Shown piece after piece: positions 1-5,675 of a DNA stretch of 5,800 nucleotides. The translations under genes were made by a program, and so were the position numbers. Location: assembly GCA_050292445.1 (NCBI GenBank), contig JBNKLQ010000338.1, forward strand, positions 1-5,800, given 5' to 3'. Numbering within the stretch: position 1 is the first letter of the stretch; each line of letters begins with the position of its first letter. Source of the stretch: Leptofilum sp050292445. GTDB taxonomy: Bacteria > Chloroflexota > Anaerolineae > Promineifilales > Promineifilaceae. The notes under the pieces are model-generated. The model was given only the letters and a program-made list of their open reading frames with translations, did not search any database and was not told the DNA's origin.

Positions 1-425
1 GTGGCAATGCGCCGCCCGCCGTGGACGACACTGCCAATACAGCGCAGCGGGCCGGTGTCTTGCAGGATGGGGCGGACGAAGTTAACCTTCATCTCGACGG
101 TGGTGTAGCCGCTGCCCTCTGGCAGCCGCGTGTGGATAGCACAGCTCATGGCGGAATCCAATAGCGTGGCGATGACGCCGCCGTGCACCGCGCCCAGTGG
201 GTTGTAATGAAATTCTGAGCAATCAATTTCGAAAACAGCTCGACCTTCTGAGGTCTCGGTGAGTTGAAAATTAAGCGTGTGGGCGATGGGTGGCTGCGGG
301 AGGTCTCCGCTAATCATAGCGGCAAACAGCTCTGACCCACTTTTTTGACGAGCGGCCACAGCCGTTGGGGTGGGGTCTTGCCAAGTGTAGGTGCGGGAAC
401 GGCCGTTGTCATTCTCAGGTGCCAT
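1..425 (-). CDS. PaaI-family hotdog-fold thioesterase (3' end cut by window edge)
   Basis: The minus strand is open from an ATG at 425-423 to the left edge, giving 141 codons without a stop. The visible protein begins MAPENDNGRS. It carries the hallmark of PaaI/YbgC-like hotdog thioesterases: NPLGAVHGG at residues 75-83 followed by ATLLDSAM at 86-93. In this family the HGG loop and the Asp (here D90) line the active site that hydrolyses acyl-CoA thioesters. The next strand, around TTVEMKVNFVRPI (107-119), and CIGSVVHGGRRIA at the cut end are also typical. Family members are usually about 130-160 residues and cytosolic, so only a few tens of residues are probably missing. The N-terminal 45 residues precede the hotdog core. 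GGAG at 439-436 lies 10 nt before the start. The gene is divergent from the VTT-protein gene. The acyl-CoA substrate cannot be inferred; a general housekeeping role on CoA thioesters is the safest reading. Confidence 0.88.
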   Translation of the reverse strand, partial: MAPENDNGRSRTYTWQDPTPTAVAARQKSGSELFAAMISGDLPQPPIAHTLNFQLTETSEGRAVFEIDCSEFHYNPLGAVHGGVIATLLDSAMSCAIHTRLPEGSGYTTVEMKVNFVRPILQDTGPLRCIGSVVHGGRRIA

Positions 426-541
426 TTGTAGGTTTCTCCATGTTGTTAGGCTTTTGTAAGCTTTAATTTGTAAGATTTTATACGGTCAACGGCTCTCTGT
501 CATGGATACTTACACTTTGGGAAAAAGGAACGCTGGAATTT
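426..541. promoter_or_regulatory. Divergent intergenic region, weak promoter candidates
   Basis: This 116-bp gap separates two divergent genes and so must hold promoters for both. It is more AT-rich than its surroundings. For the leftward thioesterase gene there is a TATAAA box on the minus strand (482-477), with ATGACA (503-498) 15 nt upstream of it, a short but possible sigma70-type pair. For the rightward gene no convincing -35/-10 pair was found; GATACT at 505-510 is a weak -10 candidate. AAGGA at 525-529 is the best Shine-Dalgarno for the ATG at 542, with a rather long 12-nt spacer. No clear operator palindrome was seen. Confidence 0.3.
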
Positions 542-1276
542 ATGAACGAAAATTTACTAGGAAAAGTTAAGCAAATGGAAGCTCGCCCCGCCTCATTTTG
601 GCAAAAACATGGTGCAAAATCGGTGGCGCTGCTATTTTGGATCGTTGTGGTGGGCGGTTACTATCTTTATGCCAATCTCAATAATCTGACCCTCGCAGAC
701 AGCCTCAACATCCTGGTAGATTTTTTGACCAACAGTTTATATGGGCCGCTTTTTTATATTGTGGTTTATGCGTTACGGCCGTTGCTCTTCTTCCCTGCCA
801 CTATTCTCACTTTACTGGGCGGCTTTCTCTTTGGCCCGATTGGTATTTTGTGGACTGTGCTGGGCAGCAATGCTTCGGCGCTATTGGCTTACAGCGTTGG
901 TCGTTATTTTGGCCAGGGCGTGCTGGACAATGAAGAAAACAGCGGTCTCATTCAACAATACACCCAGCGGCTGCGCCAAAACAGCTTCGAGACGGTACTC
1001 ATCATGCGGTTGCTCTTTTTGCCGTACGATTTGGTCAACTACGCCGCTGGCTTTTTGAAGATTAAATGGCAGCCGTTTATTTTGGCAACGGCCGTTGGCT
1101 CCATTCCAGGCACCGTGTCCATTGTGTTGTTAGGCGGTTCGTTTGGCACTCTGGATGAACTGGTGGCTGGCGATGTCCAGGTGAATCCCATCACGCTGAT
1201 CGCTTCTGTAGCCCTCATTCTGGTCAGCATTGGCCTGTCCCGCTTTATCAAAAAACGCGAAGCTACATCGTTATAG
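542..1276 (+). CDS. TVP38/TMEM64-family (VTT-domain) integral membrane protein
   Basis: This 244-residue protein is a polytopic inner-membrane protein of the VTT/SNARE-associated (DedA-superfamily) fold. Hydrophobic segments lie at about residues 28-46, 66-98, 100-118, 152-170, 177-198 and 216-233. The conserved first half-motif is FFPATILTLLGGFLFGPIG at 83-101, followed by small residues and the basic GRYFG at 120-124. The second is MRLLFLPYDLVNYAAGF at 155-171, then GSIPGTVSIVLLGG at 186-199. These match TVP38/TMEM64 proteins, whose eukaryotic relatives (VMP1, TMEM41B) scramble lipids and whose bacterial DedA relatives support lipid-carrier transport and membrane energetics. The tail FIKKREATSL is cytosolic by the positive-inside rule. 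The downstream oxidoreductase starts 11 nt after the stop, and the two families are known both as neighbours and as fused bifunctional proteins. The exact substrate is unknown; a lipid or lipid-linked role is inferred. Confidence 0.88.
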   Translation: MNENLLGKVKQMEARPASFWQKHGAKSVALLFWIVVVGGYYLYANLNNLTLADSLNILVDFLTNSLYGPLFYIVVYALRPLLFFPATILTLLGGFLFGPIGILWTVLGSNASALLAYSVGRYFGQGVLDNEENSGLIQQYTQRLRQNSFETVLIMRLLFLPYDLVNYAAGFLKIKWQPFILATAVGSIPGTVSIVLLGGSFGTLDELVAGDVQVNPITLIASVALILVSIGLSRFIKKREATSL

Positions 1277-1279
1277 GAG
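1275..1279 (+). promoter_or_regulatory. Shine-Dalgarno AGGAG overlapping upstream stop codon
   Basis: AGGAG at 1275-1279 shares bases with the TAG stop (1274-1276) of the VTT-protein gene and sits 8 nt before the ATG at 1288. This is the strongest ribosome binding site of the operon. It fixes the start of the oxidoreductase and predicts translational coupling: ribosomes ending the first gene uncover or occupy the site of the second. Confidence 0.8.
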
Positions 1280-1287
1280 TTGCCCAC

Positions 1288-2802
1288 ATGGTTGCGGAAA
1301 TAAAAGTTGCCCCATTTGATGAATACAATGAAATTTTAGTCAAGAATGCCCATCCCGCTGATTGGCAGAACCCGACGCCGAACGGCCGTTACAATCTCCT
1401 GGTCATCGGTGGGGGGTCGGCCGGACTGGTCGCCGCTGTGGGCGCAGCAGGCTTGGGGGCAAAAGTGGCTCTGGTAGAGAAGCATCTGCTGGGCGGTGAC
1501 TGCCTGAATGCGGGCTGTGTGCCCTCCAAAACAGTGCTGCGCTCGGCCAAAGCCATTGGCGACATTCGTCGGGCAGCGGAGTTGGGTGTGCATGTTGGCG
1601 GCGAAGTAGAAGTCGATTTTGCCGCCGTCATGGAGCGAATGCGCCGAATACGCGCCGACATCAGCTACCACGATTCGGCTCAGCGCTTCCGCGACTTGGG
1701 AATTGATATGTATCTGGGCGATGGGAAATTCACAGGGAAAAATACGTTTGAGGTGGACGGCCGTTCCATCCAATTTAGCAAAGCCGTCATCGCCACCGGC
1801 GCCCGCACGGCCCACATCCCCATCCCTGGCCTGCAAGAGACGGGTTACATCACCAACGAAGGTGTCTTTGAACTCACCGAACGCCCCAACCGGCTGGCGA
1901 TTATCGGCGCCGGCCCCATCGGCCTGGAAATGGCGCAAGCCTTTGCCCGCTTTGGCAGCCAGGTTACTGTGTTCGACCTGATGCCCACCATTGGCGGCTT
2001 GCGTGACCCCGAAGGCATCGCCCTGGTGCGCAACGCATTAGAAGCCGACGGTGTGCAGTTCTACCTGGAAAGTCGAACTGGGAAAATTGAAAAAGTAGGT
2101 GACGAGAAAATCATCCATTTTGAGTATGATGGTGACTCCCATAAATTGGCAGTGGATGAGATTTTGCTGGCGGCGGGTCGCCAACCGAACGTGGACGGGC
2201 TCAATTTGGAAGCTGCTGGCGTGGCCTACGGCAAAAAGGGGCTTACGGTCAACGACCGGCTGCAAACGACCAATCCGGACATTTTTGGCGCGGGCGATGT
2301 GGCCATCCCGGCCATGTTTACCCACACGGCCGATGCTTCGGCTCGAATCGTGCTGCAAAATGCCTTCTTTTTTGGCCGCAAAAAGTACAGCGATTTGATT
2401 GTTCCCTGGACGGTGTACACAGACCCGGAAATTGCCCATGTGGGCTTGTTTGATTACGAAGCGGAAGCAAAGGGCATTGCGGTGGATACCTTTAGCACCC
2501 AAATTCAAGACACCGACCGAGGCCGCACCGACGGCGACGACGGTTTTGTGAAGATTTACGTGAAAAAAGGGACGGATAAGATTTTGGGTGCTACCATCAT
2601 TGGACGGCACGCTGGCGAGATGATTAGCGAAATCACCACGGCGATGATGGCTGGCAAGGGATTAGGCATGTTGTCGCAAACGATTCATCCGTACCCGACC
2701 CAGGCAGAAGCCATCAAAAAAACGGCCGATGCCTGGAACCGCACCCGCCTGACGCCGTTTGTGGCCAACCTGTTCAAAAAGTGGCTGGCTTGGCGACGGT
2801 AG
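1288..2802 (+). CDS. Mercuric-reductase-like FAD/NAD(P) disulfide oxidoreductase
   Basis: This 504-residue class I pyridine nucleotide-disulfide oxidoreductase has the complete domain order of the family. FAD binding is GGGSAG at 41-46. The redox disulfide is in GGDCLNAGCVPSK (C72, C77). The NAD(P) Rossmann motif is IIGAGPIGLEMA at 205-216. The second FAD motif is FGAGDVA at 333-339. The dimerisation domain begins near VPWTVYTDPEIAHVGL (372-387). An extension of about 35 residues precedes the FAD domain. In the C-terminal motif HPYPTQAE (467-474) the position of the catalytic His in glutathione and lipoamide reductases is Tyr (Y469), as in the MerA group. However, there is no N-terminal heavy-metal-binding domain and no C-terminal Cys pair, so mercuric reduction is not supported. 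The tail FVANLFKKWLAWRR (491-504) is aromatic and basic and might touch the membrane. Electron transfer from NAD(P)H to an unknown disulfide, quinone or other acceptor, in partnership with the upstream VTT protein, is the best inference. Confidence 0.9.
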   Translation: MVAEIKVAPFDEYNEILVKNAHPADWQNPTPNGRYNLLVIGGGSAGLVAAVGAAGLGAKVALVEKHLLGGDCLNAGCVPSKTVLRSAKAIGDIRRAAELGVHVGGEVEVDFAAVMERMRRIRADISYHDSAQRFRDLGIDMYLGDGKFTGKNTFEVDGRSIQFSKAVIATGARTAHIPIPGLQETGYITNEGVFELTERPNRLAIIGAGPIGLEMAQAFARFGSQVTVFDLMPTIGGLRDPEGIALVRNALEADGVQFYLESRTGKIEKVGDEKIIHFEYDGDSHKLAVDEILLAAGRQPNVDGLNLEAAGVAYGKKGLTVNDRLQTTNPDIFGAGDVAIPAMFTHTADASARIVLQNAFFFGRKKYSDLIVPWTVYTDPEIAHVGLFDYEAEAKGIAVDTFSTQIQDTDRGRTDGDDGFVKIYVKKGTDKILGATIIGRHAGEMISEITTAMMAGKGLGMLSQTIHPYPTQAEAIKKTADAWNRTRLTPFVANLFKKWLAWRR

Positions 2803-2806
2803 ATCA

Positions 2807-2878
2807 CCCCCCCACGTTCCTGCGCTCTGCGTAGGAACGTGGGGCAGGACGCTCTGCGTCCACTGCGACGCGGAGCGT
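2807..2878. repeat. Pair of adjacent strong hairpins sharing a 10-mer
   Basis: Two stem-loops follow directly after the oxidoreductase stop. Hairpin 1 has arms CCCCACGTTCCT (2810-2821) and AGGAACGTGGGG (2833-2844), perfectly complementary for 12 bp, and extends three more pairs (one G-U) to a 5-nt loop. Hairpin 2 has arms ACGCTCTGCGTC (2849-2860) and GACGCGGAGCGT (2867-2878), 12 pairs with one G-U and a 6-nt loop. CGCTCTGCGT occurs both at 2823-2832 and at 2850-2859, so alternative pairing is possible. No U-tract follows either hairpin, so neither looks like a standard intrinsic terminator. An intergenic repeat-family unit is likely, perhaps also slowing decay of the operon's mRNA. Confidence 0.75.
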
Positions 2879-2925
2879 AAAACATTCATTCCCCGCAGTT
2901 GTAGTTTAGGTTTTAAATCGGGTAA

Positions 2926-3007
2926 CCACCCTCACCCCAGCCCTCTCCCTCGCAGGGAGAGGGAGCCTGTTTTCTCCCCCTTTGAGGGGGAGAGTTAGAG
3001 AGGGGGT
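2926..3007. repeat. CCCTCTCCC-type double-hairpin intergenic repeat
   Basis: The stretch beginning ACCACCCTCACCCCAG contains two further hairpins. The first has perfect arms CCCTCTCCCT (2941-2950) and AGGGAGAGGG (2954-2963) with a 3-nt loop. The second has arms TCTCCCCC (2973-2980) and GGGGGAGA (2986-2993) with a 5-nt loop. The unit ends near AGAGAGGGGGT (2997-3007). Pyrimidine-rich hairpins of the form CCCTCACCCC...CCCTCTCCC...GGGAGAGGG are a widespread dispersed repeat type in environmental bacterial genomes. TTTT at 2970-2973 comes 6 nt after the first stem, so weak terminator activity is possible but not convincing. The span between this unit and the preceding hairpin pair (2879-2925) shows nothing recognisable. 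Confidence 0.7.
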
Positions 3008-3065
3008 CAAAGCATTGCCCGTTATATTTTTTAAAGGCTAAGAGCGTGGAACGAGATATGTAAAG

Positions 3066-3821
3066 ATGCTGATTTCGGTAATTATTCCGGCATACAACGA
3101 AGGGGATTTCTTGCGGCAGACGCTGGAAGAGATTCACAGTGCCATCGAGGTTAATGAGCGAGAGGGAATCACCTGGGAAATTATTGTTTGTGACAATAAC
3201 TCGATGGATGCAACGGCCGTCATCGCCCAAAACTCAGGGGCAACCGTCGTCTTTGAACCCATCAACCAAATTTCGCGGGCGCGGAATACTGGGGCCAGCG
3301 CGGCGCAGGGCGATTGGCTGCTGTTTATTGATGCCGATTCATACCCAACGCCAGAACTGATGGCGGACACGCTTGAAGTGATTCAACTTGGGCAATTTAT
3401 TGGCTGTGGCACGACTGTTTCGGTGGAAGGTGGCACGCTGTTTAACAAGCTGCGTATGGAACGGCTCAATCCGCTCTTCCGGCTGTTTAACTGGAGCGGT
3501 GGCGCGTTTCTGCTGGTGCAGCGGCAGGCGTTTCAGGCGATTGGCGGCTTTAGCACCGATCTGTATGCTTATGAGGAGATTGATTTTGTGATTCGGTTGA
3601 AGGGATACGGCCGTAAACAAAACAAAAAGTTCACTGTCCTGCACCAGCATCCCGTCATTACTTCAGGCCGAAAAGGAGACATCGGCTTGTTCTCCTTGGG
3701 ACGACTGTTCATCTCTAACTTTTTGGCCGTTATTTTATTTGGGCTGAATTATTTACTGCCCAAATCAGTGGTGCGCTGGCTCGGTTCTCGCCTGCTGGGT
3801 TATTGGTATGATCAACAATAG
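3066..3821 (+). CDS. Family 2 (GT-A fold) glycosyltransferase
   Basis: The 251-residue product opens with SVIIPAYNE at 4-12, the classic nucleotide-sugar-binding strand of GT2 enzymes. It continues with IIVCDNNSMDAT (39-50) and ARNTGAS (72-78). The metal and nucleotide-diphosphate site is FIDADSYP at 87-94, with the DxD-type motif D89-A-D91. GGAFLLVQRQAFQAIGGF (145-162) is the usual acceptor-side segment, and EEID (170-173) is the likely catalytic-base region of the ED motif. A hydrophobic stretch at about 212-230 suggests membrane association, as for enzymes that glycosylate lipids or cell-envelope polymers. Length is near that of a single GT2 domain. The start has only a weak ribosome site. 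The donor and acceptor cannot be told from sequence. The gene is flanked on both sides by repeats, so it may be transcribed alone. Confidence 0.88.
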   Translation: MLISVIIPAYNEGDFLRQTLEEIHSAIEVNEREGITWEIIVCDNNSMDATAVIAQNSGATVVFEPINQISRARNTGASAAQGDWLLFIDADSYPTPELMADTLEVIQLGQFIGCGTTVSVEGGTLFNKLRMERLNPLFRLFNWSGGAFLLVQRQAFQAIGGFSTDLYAYEEIDFVIRLKGYGRKQNKKFTVLHQHPVITSGRKGDIGLFSLGRLFISNFLAVILFGLNYLLPKSVVRWLGSRLLGYWYDQQ

Positions 3822-3827
3822 CTAATT

Positions 3828-3944
3828 TTGTCATGCTGAGTGAAACGAAGCATCCCTGAGAACATTAACTTTCGCGGACATGGCTAATGTAGGATTGTCT
3901 CCGAAGGGATTCTTCATTGCGCTGCGCTTCATTCAGAACGACAA
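3828..3944. repeat. 117-bp imperfect inverted-repeat element (MITE/REP-like)
   Basis: The left arm at 3828-3857 starts TTGTCATGCTGAGTGAA and the right arm at 3905-3944 ends TTCATTCAGAACGACAA. The reverse complement of the right arm matches the left at 25 of 30 positions once a 10-nt insertion in the right arm (TGCGCTGCGC) is set aside. The centre carries a smaller pairing, ACATTA (3862-3867) with TAATGT (3885-3890). Elements with ends like TGTCATTCTGAG...GGATTCTTC...CAGAATGACA are common dispersed, non-coding repeats in several bacterial phyla. No target-site duplication is evident and it encodes nothing. As RNA it would fold into one long hairpin between the glycosyltransferase and halogenase-like genes. 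Confidence 0.75.
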
Positions 3945-3955
3945 GTGAGGGTTAT

Positions 3956-3979
3956 ATGTTGAAGAGGAAATCTGCATGA
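3956..3979 (+). CDS. Possible 7-codon leader ORF overlapping next start
   Basis: ATG at 3956 opens a reading frame encoding MLKRKSA and ends with TGA at 3977-3979, which overlaps the ATG of the following gene in an ATGA junction. GAGGG at 3947-3951 lies 4 nt upstream and could serve as a close Shine-Dalgarno. The layout would allow translational coupling into the flavoprotein gene. The ORF is so short that chance is a real alternative, and the main gene has its own good ribosome site inside this ORF. Confidence 0.2.
   Translation: MLKRKSA
3964..3968 (+). promoter_or_regulatory. Shine-Dalgarno GAGGA of the halogenase-like gene
   Basis: GAGGA is placed 7 nt before the ATG at 3976, an ideal distance. 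It supports that start rather than later methionines, and the FAD motif begins only a few residues in, as expected for the family. Confidence 0.75.
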
Positions 3980-5673
3980 CACAAACTGATTTCGACATCG
4001 CCATCATTGGTTCGGGCATTGCCGGGAGTGCGCTGGGGGCGATTTTGGCCCGGCAGGGGCAGCGCGTGGTCATCTTTGAGGCCAAGTCGCACCCGCGCTT
4101 TGCCATTGGCGAATCGCTCATTCTGGAAACATCGGAGATGATGCGGGCGCTGGCCCATTTTTACGACGTGCCGGAGCTGGCCTACTTTAGCACGGAGAAT
4201 TTTCTGGCATATGCTGGCACCACCCACGGCATTAAGCGCCATTTTGGCTTTTTGCACCACGAAATAGGCCAACGGCACAATCCGCAGCACACGCTCCAGG
4301 CGATTATTCCCAAGGAGCCGCACGGCCATGAGCTGCACCTGTACCGGCAGGATACGGATTACTTCATGATGAGCACGGCCGTTTCCTACGGCGCACAGGT
4401 TCGGCAAAATACGGCCGTACAGGACGTCACCCTCCACCCAGACCACGTAAAAGTTTTCCCCGCCAAAGGGGAACCCATCACCGCCAAGTTTGTGGTGGAT
4501 GCCGGCGGCTTCCGCTCCATTTTGGCGCAAAAGTTTGGCGAGCGGGATTTCAATTTGCAAACCCATTCACGCGGCATGTTTACCCACATGATCAACGTGC
4601 CCGGCCACGCCCGTGCCAATCAGGCCCAATCTGCTTACGATTTGCCCTTCCCCATGGCCGAGGGCACGCTGCACCACCTGTTCGAGGGTGGCTGGCTGTG
4701 GGTGATTCCCTTCGACAATTATGCTGAATCGACCAACCCGCTGTGCAGCGTGGGTCTGCTGCTAGACCCGCGCCAGCATCCGCCGCGTCCCGATCTCAGC
4801 CCGGAAGAAGAGTTTTTCAGCTTCATCAAGCAGTTTCCTAACATTGCCAAGCAGTTTGAGGGGGCGCAGGCGGTGCGTGACTGGGTGCGGGCGGATCGCT
4901 TGCAATACAACACGCGCCAGGTGGTGGGGGATCGCTGGGCGCTGCTGGGGCATGCGGCCGGTTTTATCGATCCACTCTATTCGAAGGGATTGTATAGTTC
5001 GTTAACGGCCGTTTTCCTCCTGGCCCATCAACTGCTGCAATCTAAAAAAACGGGCGATTACACCGCCACCGCCTTTGCCGATTTGCAAACCGTCACCCAC
5101 AACTTTGTTTGTTCCGCCGACCGGCTGATTGCCAGCAGCTACCGTTCGTTTGGCAACTACAAATTATGGCAGGTGTACAGCGTGATGTGGCTGTTGGGAG
5201 CTTACACGGAGCTGTTGAAGCTGAACATGATGCGGGCGCAAGCCATGCAGGCGGGTCAGGATCGGCAAGGTTATTACGACCAGCTGGTGACGCTGAAGTT
5301 GGTTGGGGGTGGCTACCCGGAGTTTGACGAGGTAGCGGACAAAGTTGATAAGCTCATTGAACAAGTTGATCCAAAGGATGAAACGGCCGTCAACCACACC
5401 GTCCACGAAATAAACCAAATTTTCCGCAATCTTTCCTGGATTGCCGATCCATTTGTGGCTTTGCTGGATGGTAAAACCTACCTGCCCAAAAACAAAATCC
5501 GTCTCAGCTTGCTTAAGCCGGGTGAGGGGTTTATGCGCTCAGGCGCGTACAAAGCCCACTTTTTTGGCAATCTCACGATGCGGGATTTGCTGGTTTACGG
5601 GGCCAAAGAAAAGCTGCGCTACGCCCGAACAACACTCAACTGGCAGCACAAAAAAATGTTCCAAAAGCGATAG
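3976..5673 (+). CDS. Flavin-dependent halogenase-like FAD monooxygenase/oxidoreductase
   Basis: This 565-residue protein belongs to the FAD-dependent superfamily of flavin-dependent halogenases, geranylgeranyl reductases and aromatic hydroxylases. FAD binding is DIAIIGSGIAGSALG at 7-21, with the acidic end of the second strand at E35. PRFAIGESL (40-48) corresponds to the halogenase GES segment. VVDAGGFRS (173-181) is the second FAD motif. WLWVIP (240-245) fits the WxWxIP signature of halogenases. GHAAGFIDPLYSKGL (325-339) is the third FAD motif and fits FxxPxxSxG. K87 in GIKRHFGF is a candidate for the halogenase active-site Lys, but this alignment was made by eye. The Glu used by tryptophan halogenases before the Ser of this motif is Tyr (Y335), so the substrate is probably not tryptophan. 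About 190 residues after the core (375-565) are partly helical, basic at the end, and not recognised. A cytosolic or membrane-surface reaction on a lipid, isoprenoid or aromatic substrate is inferred. A further gene begins 2 nt downstream. Confidence 0.82.
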   Translation: MTQTDFDIAIIGSGIAGSALGAILARQGQRVVIFEAKSHPRFAIGESLILETSEMMRALAHFYDVPELAYFSTENFLAYAGTTHGIKRHFGFLHHEIGQRHNPQHTLQAIIPKEPHGHELHLYRQDTDYFMMSTAVSYGAQVRQNTAVQDVTLHPDHVKVFPAKGEPITAKFVVDAGGFRSILAQKFGERDFNLQTHSRGMFTHMINVPGHARANQAQSAYDLPFPMAEGTLHHLFEGGWLWVIPFDNYAESTNPLCSVGLLLDPRQHPPRPDLSPEEEFFSFIKQFPNIAKQFEGAQAVRDWVRADRLQYNTRQVVGDRWALLGHAAGFIDPLYSKGLYSSLTAVFLLAHQLLQSKKTGDYTATAFADLQTVTHNFVCSADRLIASSYRSFGNYKLWQVYSVMWLLGAYTELLKLNMMRAQAMQAGQDRQGYYDQLVTLKLVGGGYPEFDEVADKVDKLIEQVDPKDETAVNHTVHEINQIFRNLSWIADPFVALLDGKTYLPKNKIRLSLLKPGEGFMRSGAYKAHFFGNLTMRDLLVYGAKEKLRYARTTLNWQHKKMFQKR

Positions 5674-5675
5674 CT

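Noticed and set aside
1336..2610. Two antisense open frames of about 190-200 codons opposite the oxidoreductase
   Set aside because: The plus-strand protein has every family motif in order; the antisense products show none and are explained by codon bias of the real gene.
1288..2802. True mercuric reductase (merA) and a mercury-resistance operon
   Set aside because: No N-terminal metal-binding domain, no C-terminal Cys pair, and no merR, merT or merP nearby in the window.
2807..2878. Intrinsic terminator after the oxidoreductase
   Set aside because: The stems are strong but no T-run follows; the next bases are GC-rich or mixed.
2807..3007. CRISPR array
   Set aside because: Repeats here are inverted hairpins of different families, not regularly spaced direct repeats with unique spacers.
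3015..3043. Promoter for the glycosyltransferase (TATATT at 3023-3028 or TTGCCC at 3015-3020)
   Set aside because: The TATATT box has no acceptable -35 at proper spacing and the TTGCCC pair has a poor -10; too weak to annotate.
3952..4566. Long open frame on the minus strand (about 200 codons) across the start of the halogenase-like gene
   Set aside because: It lies opposite a gene with clear FAD motifs and a good ribosome site; its translation is low-complexity with no recognisable domain. Treated as a shadow.
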